DNA of 64,000 nt from Filobasidium wieringae (GCA_001600055.1 BCIV01000021.1:76290-140289); one strand, 5' to 3'. Positions 25,780 to 38,623 are shown, counted from the first letter of the stretch. Made by a program: numbers and translations. Notes: a model not told the origin generated them from the sequence alone.

Positions 25780-26127
25780 GATAGTGAGTGATTGTATTGT
25801 TCGGATTGAGTCCAAGACGAGTGTGGTCGTTGCTGATTGCTGAGTTATGCGAGGTAGGGATTACTCAAATCGATTGAGATGGAGTCGTCACTTTCAGATT
25901 TCGGATCCGAGCGGAATCTCGAGTTGTAAGATTTGGCTTAGTCAGCTTGGACTATTTGCGTCCGCTACGGGTCTTTTTCCGGCTGCCGTCGACCGAGTAT
26001 GCTCAGGGATTGCTCATCGCTCACTACGAAATTGCTCATAAACTTTTCCGCTCTACCCACCTCTTGCCGATCCCCGTTCCCGTTTCAGTACGGCCACAAG
26101 TAACCGTCTGCCAGCAGCCGCAGAGCG

Positions 26128-29100
26128 ATGTCAAATCTGGGAGCTGAGCGTGAGAGCTTGACGATCGAACAGGCGCTTCAAGATCGAGAAACGGCAGCGG
26201 CAGTCGCGGCACTGACCGCCGTGCAGTCGCAGGGTTATCTGAGAACAGACAGGCCTCTCAACAACTACGCTCAAGGAGGTAGCAGCACTCAGAATTACAA
26301 CGGGCAACCAGGTGGAAAGAGAGACATCGAGATGTCTCCCAACAACATGTACCAGAACGATGTTCCCGAATCTTCCTGGGATAAGGGCTACCACATTCCG
26401 CAGATATCTACGCTAAACGAGGACCAAGCTCATGCCAAAGCTCTCCAGGGTATCACAAACAGCGGTATACCTGTCTACGATAGTCAAAACGAGACTGACA
26501 ATGCTTCGAACCACCCAGGAGAACCGCAGCACAAGAAGAGGAGGACTGCGACTGGTAGCTCCACAAACACCATCAGTCAATCCGAGCCTGGACCCCTCAT
26601 CAATTTGGAAGAGTACGATCAAGAAGAGGAAGACAATGAGGAGTTCAAAAGACGTCGGATACAACGGGCTTGTGACCTCTGTCGACGGAAGAAGATTCGA
26701 TGTGATGGTGCGCATTCGTCCAGGAGAAACCAGAAATGCAGCAATTGCGCCGAGGGAAAGACCGATTGTACATACGTGGAGGCAGCGAAACGTCGAGGTC
26801 CACCAGCAGGGTACATAGAGACCCTCGAGTGGAAGGTCGCTCGTTTAGAAGCTCTAGCCCGAGACGTACGTTTTTCCCTTTTTGTGGAATTTGCGGATCG
26901 AACCTGATCCACCGCTTGCACTATAGTTGAGTCCGATGCTTGATCTCACTCGAGAAGTAGGACCGCCCATTAGCCGAGATACCTTCGAGTTGGATACCTT
27001 CAAGTCCATGCTTTCGTCCCTTGGTGTCTCTTTCATCCCTCCACCAAGCAGGAAATCTGGCCGTTCGGTGGCTACCGCCCGAAATCGAAAAGGAAGCGGT
27101 AGCCTCATGGCTCCCATCGAAGCGAAGTCGAAACCACCCCAATCCTATGACTCTCGTCAACCTACAGGAATATCGCTAGATGCATGGGCTGGTAGTAGCG
27201 GTTCAAAGAGGCCCCATACGCCTTCCATGAGTCCTGCAACTTCTGTACTTCCCGATTACATGAATGGACAAGGAGGATTTTCGCAAGTCTCCACCATGGG
27301 CCCTTCTACCGATTCCAATGATGCTGGAAAACGCAAGCAGTATGATCGTGCTCAGGAAATGGAGAACAATGCTAAAGAGGAGGAGGAGAACCAGAAGTTT
27401 GTCGGCTCGTTGACTGGAGAATGTCTTGGGGAAGGATACAGATATCTAGGACAGAGCTGTGAGTCGTCGTTTCCCTTCCACAGCTTGCATATCCGGTTCT
27501 TAGTCTGCGCTTTTATCTTCTAGCTGGTGTTGGGTTCCTCAGATCTGCCATGGATTATAAAGACGCTATAGCTGGGCCTTCTCCGACTGCTGCTGGTGAT
27601 TCCAGAAGGGCTCAGTACTGGGGTCTACCTCTATGGGAAGCCTCTGTTTCACAATGCTCTTCACATAACCTCGATTTTAGCCGTTGGCCAGACCCATTGC
27701 TCGCTGAACAACTCATCGGAGCCTATTTCGAGCATGACAATATCGCTTTCCCTTTACTCAACCGAATCGTATTTCAACGAGATTATGCAGCTGGCCGATG
27801 GAGACAGGACGAATCCTTTGCCAAAGTATGCCTACTGGTGTTCGCTCTTGCTGCTCGACACGTAGACGATCCAAAAGTATACTGGTTTGCGGATGATCCG
27901 GTAGCGGCGCACTCGGCTATGGAGGACATGACCATGTACCGCCAATCAGCAGGGTGGAGATGGATGGAGATGGTCGCGAAAATGGGGAAATCGTTCTTGA
28001 AAGCGGCTGATCTGGAAGATCTGCAAACGTTTGTGGTGAGCTACTCTCTATTTGGGATTCAAGTTAGGCGTCGCTAAAAAATACGTTGTTTTGATTGACA
28101 GCTTTGCGCATACTTCCTGCATCGAAGTGCAGTCATTTCTACTGTCTGGGCTGTTGCAGGTATGGGGCTAAAACAAGCGATTGTACGTTGTTACCGACAT
28201 GGTTCTTCTTGCATAAGCCTGATATATCCTAATCCCATCACAGGACATCGGAATCCATACCCGTGTCGGGATCAAAAGATGCGCCACTCGTCGTCAAGCG
28301 GAGCTGTACAAACGAGCGTTCTGGTGCTTAGTCGCTGTGGACCGTACAACCTCTGCCTCGATGGGTCGAATCCTAACCCTTCAAGATGAGGAGTAAGCGA
28401 TCATTGGTCATGTCAGTCAAAGTACAAGGATTCGAACTGATCTCACTTCGTTTAAACTCCTGTTAGCTTTGACATCGATTACCCAATAGACGTCGATGAC
28501 GAATATTGGGAGACGGGCAACTCTGAGACAGATTTCAAACAGCCCGAGGGCAAAGGCAGCAAGATATCGATGTTCATCTCGTATTTGAAACTTTCCCGAA
28601 TTTCAGCTTATGCACTGAAACACATTGTGAGCCCTGACGGAAATTCGCGAACATCTCATCGCACTGAGAAGTCTTGTAACTTATTTAGTACACCGTCAAT
28701 AAGCTGGCTCGGGGAGTGGCAATCGATAATCCCGACTTCCAGAAGAAACTGGTCGCAGAGCTGGACAGCGATCTGTATGCTTGGCTGGACCAGGTTCCAG
28801 CACACCTCAAATGGGATCCGCAGCGCAAGGATTCTGTTTTCTTCCAACAAAGTTCTGTACTGTATGCCGCCTACTACTTCACACAGGTGAGTTTTCCTAT
28901 TTGCCGTTTCGTCTTTATAATGGTTCTCACAGGAGATGTGTCTACCCTATTACATTATAGATCCTTATACATCGCCCGTTTATACCTACAACTAGGACTG
29001 CTCCCAGCGTTGCAGCTCTCGCACTACCATCTCTCGCTATTTGCACAAACGCCGCAAGATCGTGTGCACGTGTTGTAGCAGCTACCTATCAACGGCAACT

Positions 29101-30199
29101 TACGCAATATCATACGTGTATGCCAGCCTTCACTTCGGCAATCGTGCTGCTGATCGGCGTATGGGGTGGCAATCGGACCGGTACCGGTCTCGGTGCAGTC
29201 GATCGGGCGACCAGTCTGGAAGATGTCCGACATTGCCTGCGTTATCTGAAGATGGAAGAAACATGGTGAGACTTTTTCTGCCGATTGTTACGAAGGCTCC
29301 TTACTCACTGTGTCTTGTTCGAACAGGTGGAGAGGTGCAGGGCGGATGCGAGACGTTCTGATGGAGTTAGCCAATATCTCGGATACTTCTGTGGATACGC
29401 CAGCGTCGCAATTCGATTCGGAATCAGGCCGTAGAAGCGGACGGAAAGCTTTCAACACTGGTTCAACCGCGCCGTCTCCTCTTGGTACAGACCCCGACAA
29501 CGAGGTGCCTCATACCCGTCTCAACGATCATGCAACTACTTCTGCTGTTCGAAGTAGCCCTGCGGTACCGCGTCCTTTAGGAAGCCAACGTGCGCACATG
29601 ACAGAACGCTCGCTAACTGAGATCCTGGACCCTCAAGCGCCCAAGCCATGGTGGTTTGTGCCTAAAGAGAGTGGAGCGCAAGGGCTAGAAAGCGTGTCGT
29701 TCGATCCGTTTGGGTCTCGTTCAGATCCCTCCTTTGGAAACGGCATCAACTTTGGCAACGAACACCTCTTGAATCAGGTGCCGGGGTCTATGTACAACCA
29801 CCCACCTTTCGCGAGGAACAACAATGTTGTGATACCTCAATCCGTCAACTCCGAACAATTTCCCGCTGAGCCGTATAACAACCGTGGGTTTGTCGACCTG
29901 AACTCCGGCATTCCTTCTAACAAGAGCACTGGCGATTTCTGGAACGTTGCGCCGGATGCCAACTCGGTAGAGATGAGTGGCGTTCTTGCAGACATCTGGA
30001 GCATGGCGCCCGACACCTTCGAGTGAGTTCAGACCGTTTTCGTTTCTTTCCGGACGTCAGTGTCCTGATGCGATTGCTTCGAATTGATAGAATGGACCAG
30101 TGGTCCCTGTACTTGTCTCAAGCCCAACCGGTTATGCAGAACGATGCAGGCTCGGTTGTGAACGGAGCAGCCGGCATGCCTCCGACTTCGTATCTCTGA
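26128..30199 (+). CDS. Zn2Cys6 fungal transcription factor (second of two)
   Basis: Zinc-cluster regulator of about 1,050-1,100 residues with many short introns. The ATG at 26128 opens MSNLGAERESLTIEQAL. The cluster CDLCRRKKIRC, 11 residues, CSNCAEGKTDC lies near residue 190, preceded by an acidic run (EEYDQEEEDNEEF) and a basic KRRR. The linker AKRRGPPAGYIETLEWKV leads into a dimerisation helix (ARLEALARD). The fungal transcription-factor domain shows FLRSAMDYKDA, LIGAYFEHDNIAFPLLNRIV, VCLLVFALAARHVDDP and, after introns, FDIDYPIDVDDEYW. A disordered tail of about 260 residues, rich in Asn, Pro and Gly, ends ADIWSMAPDTFE and, after a last intron, MDQWSLYLSQAQ to TGA 30197-30199. The C-terminal DIW/MDQW short motifs might be an activation patch. 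Target genes unknown. Confidence 0.85.
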
Positions 30200-32065
30200 G
30201 CACTGAGTCTAGACACGCTGCCCAACTGTATTCTGATTCTCGCTGTATTCCGACGATTACATCAACTCTGTTCCGTCGTCATTCTCTATGTGGCCTCGAA
30301 TGGCTGAGACGAAAACCCCCGAGTCCCAGAGCGCGGAAGCCTCCGTGGCCATGCGAATCTCATTTTCGAAGCGTTCTCGCGATCTGGCCCCAACCGCTGA
30401 ATCATGCCACGCGAGCTGGCGGTTCCTGAAGGCGTGTTGAACCAAACCTTGACCGCTCAAACATAACCCACCGAGATCAAGGTTTCTAGCTTTGGCAACG
30501 TAGGTCTGTTCAGCTAGACGGATGAGCTTCATATTCCTGTTCTAGACCACGACCTACGACGAACCTTCTTCTGCAAGACGTCGAGGCGCATCTCAGCCAA
30601 AAGTGTAGCAGAACAGCCTTGAAAGCCTTTTTCCTCGATAGGGTCTGTCACTCCGGTCGACTGGTTCTGGTTTTGCATGATCCGTCATCATCTAGAAGTC
30701 TTGTGAAATGTTCTCCGGGAGATGATATATAGTGTAGCATGGTTCACGTTCCATCTCGTCGCTCTTCGGTTGATTTTGTAAAGCTCACGAATACTTTGAA
30801 TCATCAACTACTTCCGCCTGTTCCCTGTGTCGCTTCCGCTCGTTTTCACTCGCCAATCCTTCCAAGCAACGACCCGCCCAGAGTCATCAATCAACCTTGC
30901 ACTTCCCGCTGGACAACCGACCGTTTGCCAATTTCGTGTGAGTCCCGAGAATCTGAATCGTGTCTGGGCGCTCCCCAGGTCGGCACTATTCGACTGCCTT
31001 TCTGGAAGCACATCACTGATCTAGATCTGTTCTCTTTCCCTGAATCTCGCTCTGCTCGCTCCCCCTGAACATCTCCGCTCGGTTCTTCTATCGCGAATGT
31101 CGCTCTGAACCACGCGTTAAACCCTAATGAATGCCGTCAATCACGCTCGTGCCCGCATCTGAATTTCGCCTCCGAAACATCCAACGCAACTCGGCTCCAT
31201 GCCATGTCATGCCATTCCGGAACAACCGGTCTCTCCTTCGCTGGAACGAACATATATAACGCCAACCACCTCTGACCGACGATCTTCACCCTCTTCACAA
31301 ACGATGAAACGGTCTACCTTGGTACAACATCGCTACTTCATCTACGTGTGGTGGTTCGGAAAAACCGGACTGCTCGGCCACTGTTCCATCTCGCCTGTTT
31401 CGTGGATCTTCACGATTCCCGCGCGCGCGAGACAGTCGAGTCAAAACCCCGAGACCGATCACAACCGTATAGAAAGACGTCGAGAAGAGAACGACTTTTG
31501 GGAGCAACCGCCAGGTGAGTGCTCATTCTGTGATTGGGTGGGGCTAGTCGAATGGAAATTGCTCTCTACGATCGAGTTGAAAAAAGAAAGCTCGAGGTTG
31601 GAAGCAAAGTCTAGTGCAAAGACGCGAACGAGTGGAGGGTCGTGACGTGGTGGACGAGAGGATTGACGAGGTGTGAAAAGCCACTGTTTCGGGGTTTTTT
31701 CTCGGAACGTGGTTTTGATCAATCTTCAACCCTCCGGTTATTCCACTCCCACGCTGCTCGCTGCTCGTTCATAAGCCAAGCAAGCACGCGCTGGAATGCG
31801 TCTCATCATTTCGTTGTCCTACTCCGAGCTGCTTTTTCACTCGTCTTGAACCGTCTTCGCCATGAACGATTGAACCTTGATAGCTGATTTTATTCTCGTT
31901 ATAATCACTCTGCTACTTGCTCTTCTTTCGGGGTTATCTAGCTCAGATAGAGATCCCTTTGGAACCTTCATAAGACGATCATTAAACTCTGATCCGTCTG
32001 ACATCATCAATCAATCAAACCTCGCTACCGAAAACCCCCAAATTTAAATACCATCACTCGACGGA
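30200..32065. other. Long intergenic region or transcribed leader
   Basis: About 1.87 kb before the next start codon, unusually long for this window. It has several overlapping open frames of 60-150 codons on both strands without recognisable products, splice extensions or conserved motifs. From about 31900 it becomes pyrimidine-rich, as fungal leaders often are. It may be a large promoter plus 5' leader of the gene at 32066 and the 3' end of the preceding gene. Confidence 0.4.
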
Positions 32066-34097
32066 ATGGTGAGTACAGCCACTATCGCTATTCTCGACAC
32101 TCCTTATCGCAGAGCTCCATAAGGCATCAACTGACTCTTCATCCTTCTCTCCACGCAGTCATACAACTCGCAACATCCTTATTCCAATACATCACCTTTC
32201 ACTTCCATGGAATATAAACCTAAATCGCCCGAATTCACTCCCGTTATCCTTGGAGACGACTTGCGCAAGGGCACCTCTTCCCCCGCTGCCCACCTTATGG
32301 TCACACTCGGTTCCCACAAAATGCCAGAAACTCCACCCATGACACCACCCCTCGATCTGGATCAGAAGGATCAGTCCGCTGCGACGTACAGCCACGGCCT
32401 CTCGGTTCAACAACAGATGCAATACGTCGATAGTCTCGCTAAGCTTCGAGCTAATCATTTCGATGAGACACCCGATATCACTGTTTCCGAATCGACCGTG
32501 GAATCGGAAAGGGAGAGGATCCTGTCCGGTCTCGATATGCCAATGCCAGCAACTCCCACCCTCCTCTCTCCTCAACAATCAGCTCCTCCCTTACTTCCCT
32601 CTCACATGCAACAAAGCCCTTCTACCACCCGATCCGCCTTCTTCCGACCCTCTTACCCCCGAGGTCCTGGTTCCCACACCGTCACTTTCGCAGACGAAGC
32701 GGGCTCTAACTCTTCCGACATGTCACCCCCTGCTACTCCTAAAGGCCACCCTCTTGACGGACCTGGATCCCGTCAGGGATTGGCTAGATACGTCGACCTG
32801 AACAAGCACATGAGGCAGGTCGAGCAGAGCAAGGAAAAGCTATTGGGTTTCCTCGGAGGTTCTGGGGCTGGCGTTGCTGCCGGTATGAAGGGAAGTGGAA
32901 GCGAACTGAAGCGAGGCAAGGTGAGTCGGATATCGGGTTCGCTTAGGGAGTAAAACTCGGTGAACTAAACTTGCGGTAATGACTTGTCCCGATCAGATCT
33001 ATCGACCAGTTCAGCATGCTCACACCGCCGCTCTCAACCCATTGAGCACGACCACCGGTCAGAAATTCAAAACTACCATCTCCTACTTTGCCCGTATCCC
33101 CCGAAAATACCGACCCATCCTCGCCGGATCTCTCGTCCTGATATTGCTCATCACTATGGCTATGAGATGGAACAGCGGATCTGCCGAATATCACGAGAGT
33201 TTGGAAGAGAAACGATATGCCAAGGGATTGCACAAGGCGTTTGTTATCGGTGAAGGCGGACTCGAGGTGAGTGCCCGAATAATATTCGTAACACTTCATC
33301 TACCGGTTCTGATCCAGTATTTCTGTTCTATTAGCAACATACTCTTACTCCTCAAGTGCACAAATACGTCGACCCCATCGCCGTCAACGAACCTTTGACC
33401 GGCAACCTTGCCAACGACATGCTCGTCTCTCCACCCGCAGCGGCACCATCTGCCTACAAGTTCGAGTTTGCCGACAGGCACGAGGAGATGGCAGCTTTGG
33501 TCTCCTTCCTGACTTCGACCAGTTCCAACGCTCTTCCTGCTATCAATCCTACTGTCCCTCTTGATCCTCGTGAGTTTATCAACCCCGAGTGTGCATATCT
33601 TGATCCAGGAGGCTGACAGCTGTGCCTGTTTTCTGATAGAACTCGTTATTGATTTCGACTACACGAAAGAAACCTCCGCAAGGGCCGATATGGAACAACT
33701 CGTCGAGGATGTCTGGGCTTTGTTCCCTCTCATCGTCTTTGGAGAAATGCGAGAACCCGGTCACCGAGAGATCATCCGAATCTTGTCTCAATACGTCACC
33801 AGTCCTCCCGTCCTTGTGGTCGAGATCGACCAACGTGTGGATGCCGAATACCTTGTTCCTCTTCTTGGACGATTGATCCAGACGGACGAATTGCCTCAGG
33901 TGGTCGTCAAGGGACGAGCCGTCGGAGGAGCCAAGGCTATCGCGGCTCTCCAGGAAGCCGGACAGATCAAGAAGCACTTTACCGATTTGGGGATCGACAT
34001 CAAGCCCAAGCAGATGAAGAAGAAACCCAAATATGTCAAGGATGCCGAGCGAAGGGAAAAGGAGAGGATCTTGGGTCCCGCTCCTATCGAAATATAG
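32066..34097 (+). CDS. Single-pass membrane protein with cysteine-less glutaredoxin-like domain (member 1)
   Basis: Putative ER/Golgi type II membrane protein resembling yeast Grx6/Grx7 in layout. The start ATG at 32066-32068 is immediately followed by an intron (32069-32158), so coding continues with SYNSQHPYSNTSPFTSMEYK. The N-terminal part of about 290 residues is proline-rich and disordered. The membrane segment (RPILAGSLVLILLITMAMRW) is near residues 295-315. A linker with LVSFLTSTSSNALPAINP and TVPLDP precedes the glutaredoxin-fold domain: PLIVFGEMREPGHREIIRIL, VLVVEIDQRVDAEYLVPLLG, LPQVVVKGRAVGGAKAIAAL. The CPYS/CPYC position reads E-P-G-H, so the catalytic cysteine is replaced by Glu, while the TVP-equivalent (LPQ) and GG of the glutathione site are partly kept. 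A lysine-rich end (KPKQMKKKPKYVKD) follows. Redox activity is therefore unlikely; a structural or binding role is inferred. It shares the fold and linker with the genes at 55462 and 59622. Confidence 0.8.
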
Positions 34098-34594
34098 ATG
34101 CCGCTTGGCCCATAGAGAATCTCATTTGGCGAGATCTATCATACCGGTTTGACAAGTGAATTATGTATAAATTGTATCTATACCCATTTTGGAATTATGC
34201 CAACACATTATCGCATTTATCGTTGATTTTGAGCCTTGGCCTGCCTGCCATACAAAGGACCGCCTGGCCAACTAAGTCGCGCATCTGGGCAGATTTCCCT
34301 CATTCCATCCGGTTGACTCATGAAACAGCTCATCTCGCGTTTTCGGAAGCAGATCAGTCGACGCGCCGATGATTGGCTACAGCGATATCGTTTCAGGTTA
34401 CCAAGACCGAGTTGTTTCTTTGATTCGTTCATGAGCCTCGATCACTCCAAAGGCATTTAATAGATCGTCCCAAAGGTAGATCTAGATCTCACATCGTATC
34501 ATGAACATGTATATATATATCGTGAAAATGATTCCTCAAAGACATTGCTTTGACTTCTTTCAGTCAGAGTAAGCAGGTCTAGCCCGAAATCACC
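34098..34594. other. Intergenic region before the ferric reductase
   Basis: About 500 bp. It holds the 3' end of the preceding gene and the promoter of the ferric reductase. An AT-rich run with ATATATATAT lies near 34509-34519, about 75 bp upstream of the start codon, and could serve as a TATA element. No gene seen. Confidence 0.35.
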
Positions 34595-37481
34595 ATGTCC
34601 CACATCATCTTGCCTCGACATGGCGATGGAGGACATATGGACAATGGAAACTTGAGCAATACCGATATGGGCTACATGCCAACCGATGAAGAAAATGATG
34701 CGGTATGTACGGTCCGTAACGATATGGCAAGACTGACTGACGGACGAAACATCGGCTTGTATTTAGAGCCGAATCGGTACGGAAGCTTGGGATGCATCAC
34801 CTAAATGTAAGCTCCTCTTGCTTCGTGTTCACTACATCACACTAATATGCTCGAATGAACAGGGGGAAGGTATTCCTCATGGCTGTTTCTAGCCATTCTC
34901 GGTTTAGCAACCATGACACATCTATGGAACAGGTTCTATCTGTATCGCAACAAGTCAGTTGGCCGAAGTCGCTCGAGAGTAATTCAGTACTTAAAGGTGC
35001 ACCCTAAAACAGGCGCAACAGTTCACCGTTGAACAAGCTCATGGCTATTTATCGATACCAAGCTTATCTACACCCTACTGAGATCCGCTTCCGCGACCTC
35101 ACCTTGCTTCGGCCACCTACCCTGGGTTCTAGCATACTCATTGTGATTTATATGTCTGTAACTACTGGGATATGCTTTGGTATCAAACCTTGGTGTAGGT
35201 TTCAAAGCCCTGGTTGACCCATAACTTTAACATCGCTCAAGCTCCGTACATCTTAGACCGAATTTCTGCCAATTATGGCGCGCCACCTCTAGCGAATCGT
35301 GGAGAATGGTTCGCGATGGCGCTGGTTCCATGGGTCTTGTGAGTCCTCGCAGCTCCCTGTTCGCGAAACATGTCTGACCACAATATCACAGCGCTATGTC
35401 GGCAAAGGTCTCGCCGGTTACGATTTTAACCAGGATATCGCACGATCGCTTACAAGTGTGGCACCAATGGGGAGCTCGCGCGCTTTGTGGGTTCTGCTTT
35501 CTCCTAGCTAAAAGTCCTATCATCTGACCTGAGCTCCGTACGAAGTGTTCTTCGCTACTATCCACGGCGCACCGTACATCTATCAAAGAGCTACAATGTG
35601 GGGAGTTGAGGGCTTTGATAATTGGATCGCAGACGATTACAACTGGACAGGAGTAAGTGATGATAGTCCCATATCGCAATGGCTTCACTCATATGGGTTG
35701 TTATTGTCTAGGTCGCGGCATATGTCCGTAAGTATGCTCTTGATTTTGAGTCGTATGAAGTGTGTGTCGCTAAATCCTCTTCAAACAGCCTTGTTTTGGC
35801 TTGTTGTCAGCTCGTTCGCCCCCATCAGGAACTCGCATTACGAATGGTGGGTTGGTGAGTCTATAGAATCATTGACTATCAACGCTTCTGTTCGCTGATC
35901 GCGAAACCTCGCACCCTTCCTAGTTTATCACATTTTGGTAAATCGGACCTGAGACGAACAGTTACACATGATTGATGTGCTGACTTGTCATACCTTTCGT
36001 TTGATCAACGTCTTTAGACCGCCATCATCTTTCGTAAGCATCACTTAACTTGACGCAATGCAAGCGGCGACCGCTGAACATCGCTACGTCATGCTCTACA
36101 GTGGTATTCCTTTTTCTCCATGGTCACAACTTGCTGTGGGTACCTTCGACGAAGTTACTTTGCCGGTTGATCTTACTGAAGTGCATCGTGCATAGGGACA
36201 CGAATAAATACCTCTGGGCGACTGTCGGGATCATGATTCTCGGTTATCTGCTTCGATTGATAGTGACCTTCCGGATGAGCGGGTTCTTCAGGTGGCCAAA
36301 AGCTAGAGCTGAGATGATCAGTCATGATGCTATCAAGCTAACCATCCCAAGCCGAACTAAATGGTGGGTATCGAGAGCTAGACCGATTGCTATTCATACT
36401 AAACAATCAATTCATCAAACAGGCTTCCTGGATCACACGTCTTTGTCCGGTTCCCTACTCTAAATATCCTACAAGCACACCCCTTTTCGATCGCTTCCAT
36501 CCCTACTCAAGACGGTATTCAATCCGTCGAACTGATCATGGGAGTCAGAGGCGGCATGACCAAGAAACTGATGAAAAGGATCCAACGATCGCAAGGCCAT
36601 ATCAACGGTGCCGAGTTCCCCGTCATCGTAGGCCCCTTCATTGCCCTCTTCATTCTAGGGAGAATGATATCACGGACTGACCTCATCTCGATACAGATCG
36701 ATGGAGCTTTCTCTGGAGTGGATGTCAACGCGATCAATCGTCATGACGAAATCCTCCTCATCGCCGGTGGCGCGGGATTGACCTATGTCCTTCCTCTCCT
36801 CCTAACGTTGATAGAGACACCTCGAAACGTCAAGAAGGTTACTTTGATCTGGGCCGTCCCATCTATAGGTAAGACCTTTGTTCCTTGAAAAAGATTCACT
36901 AGCGGAACCTGACGGACTGGACGGATTAAATCAGACCGGATGACCTGGCTAGACGCTCTCCATGAATTCCTCACAACCTGTCCTCTTTCCTTCTCACTCG
37001 ACCTTCAAATTCATATCACCCGAGAATCTCTATCCCGCAGTACCACCCAACTTGTCGATTCCCTCCCCAAGGAGCAGGCGTTGGTGCCCAGCAGGACTGT
37101 CTCGGATTCCGATGATGACAAGTTCGAACCGGATATGGAAAAAGGGCCGAACGTAAAGACAACTCCTCTGCCTAGTTTGGGAGATATCCCCGGTGTCCAT
37201 CTTACTACTAGTACCGGTCGACCGGAGCTTCCTGCTTTCGTCTCCTCCATAGAAGAGACCGCCACTCCATCCTCAAGCTTAGGAATCGCCGGTCAGTCCA
37301 TCGCTCCCATATGTTTCGGTTAGCATCTCGTCCGTACTCACTTAACGCGCTTACAGTCTGTGGACCAGGAGAGATCGGACATCTAGTAGGGAACGCCACG
37401 GCTAAGCTTCAATTGCGTATTCTTACGGGACGAAGTAATGTAAGGGAAGCGGTGTTATACGAAGAAGCGTTCAGTTGGTAG
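34595..37481 (+). CDS. Ferric-chelate reductase (FRE family)
   Basis: Plasma-membrane flavocytochrome that passes electrons from NADPH through FAD and two hemes to external ferric chelates, feeding high-affinity iron uptake. About a dozen short introns. The start is MSHIILPRHGDGGHMDNG; a first membrane helix is SSWLFLAILGLATMTHLW, with others at TLGSSILIVIYMSVTTGICF and FAMALVPWVL. Heme helices contain HDRLQVWHQWGARAL and VYHILTAIIFVVFLFLHGHN, with paired histidines. The FAD motif is HPFSIASIPTQDG; the nucleotide-binding part shows EILLIAGGAGLTYVLPLL, VTLIWAVPSI and, at the end, VCGPGEIGHLVGN. It ends REAVLYEEAFSW at 37481, an aromatic C-terminus normal for the family. The loop DGAFSG stands where EGPYG is usual. 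Neighbouring genes do not form an obvious iron cluster, but a CFEM gene lies at 54 kb. Confidence 0.92.
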
Positions 37482-37832
37482 GATTCCGGTTTGGGTCTTT
37501 TACGAAAGAATTTACGATGTTCACGAAGAGAATAGGGAAAGGGTGTATATGTTTGATTATGAATTGGATTTTGGGAGCTTTGTAACTATAGCGAGAGTGT
37601 GATCGGGTATACCATAAGATCCACTGGTGCTTCCCTATCGCATCCCTTGGGATCGTAAAGAGGTTCTGGGCCAGGTATCATCTCACGACCGAACCACCTC
37701 ACAACCCGAATGTCGCCCAGAAGTCTCTCAGTCGCTCAATCGTCGACAGACCCAGGAGTGGTGTATGCGAAATTCAATTATTGATGACATTTATTTTCCC
37801 GTTTCATAACCATAATAGTATGCGATCCGGAT

Positions 37833-38391
37833 TTACTCGTTGATCTTTGCCAAAATCTCTGCGTCCCTGAAGAGGTAGTATTCCTAAGAAACGAAACGAG
37901 CAGATTTACCGTCAGTTTGTATATAGTTCATAGAGGAAGGTTAGGAGAGAACCAAACACTCACCTCTTCTCCGACCTTGATACTGCTTCCACCCCATCCA
38001 GGGAGTAACACTCTATCGCCAGGCTTGACGCTGACGGGTACGATCTCTCCTGCCTTTGCGGCTGACAAAGAAGGAGCACCAGGTCCGACGGCGATGACGG
38101 TAGCTTCTGGCATGGTCGAGGTGGTAGTGGAAGAAGGGAGGAACAGACCCGAAGCGGTTTTCTATATGTCGATCAAGCACGGGTACAGGGGATGAGTTTG
38201 GAGATTGTGAGAATATACCAAGCCAATGGGACTGACAGTCTCGGGCTTGAATCGCTGGACGAGAACTCGGTCCAGGAGAGGGACGACGGATTTGATAGAC
38301 TTGAAAGTGGCGGCCTGAGGATGGAATGCGAGAGTAGATACGTTGTTAGCTAGAAGTCGGTCTGATGAGGGGAAATAGATGACAGTACCAT
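37833..38391 (-). CDS. HSP10: Mitochondrial co-chaperonin Hsp10 (GroES family)
   Basis: Heptameric lid of the mitochondrial Hsp60 folding chamber. About 107 residues from four exons. The start ATG at 38391-38389 is directly followed by an intron (38315-38388); exon 2 opens AATFKSIKSVVPLLDRVLVQ, then after a second intron KTASGLFLPSSTTT (the mobile loop that binds Hsp60), ATVIAVGPGAPSLSAAKAGE, VKPGDRVLLPGWGGSSIKV (the roof and conserved Gly motif), and a last exon EYYLFRDAEILAKINE with TAA at 37833-37835. Length and motifs are standard. As in most Hsp10s, no cleavable presequence is evident. Head to head with HSP60, sharing a promoter with heat-shock elements. Confidence 0.95.
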
Positions 38392-38593
38392 TTTTAACGC
38401 TCTACAAGACTAGGACAGTGAGATCTGAGTGTTGGATGTATTTGGAGAGTATGTAGCGATCCAAAGTGAAGATGAAGTGAAATGTCCAGTTGGGTTGAAT
38501 GACCTAGTAAACGTTGTGATCACGTGACGTTCATCTTTATTTATTGCCGCGATCCGCCGAAACGCTGAGAAACGATTAGTTGGACAAGACAAA

Positions 38594-38608
38594 CTTCTAG
38601 AAATTTCG
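38594..38608. promoter_or_regulatory. Heat-shock element, three perfect units
   Basis: CTTCTAGAAATTTCG consists of three consecutive 5-bp units, nTTCn-nGAAn-nTTCn, with no mismatch: the consensus binding site for trimeric heat-shock factor Hsf1. It lies 121 bp upstream of the HSP60 ATG and 203 bp upstream of the HSP10 ATG. Confidence 0.85.
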
Positions 38609-38623
38609 ATAAAAGTGGCAACT

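Noticed and set aside
31199..31645. 148-codon plus-strand frame
   Set aside because: Composition resembles untranslated leader, overlaps frames on the other strand, no motif recognised.
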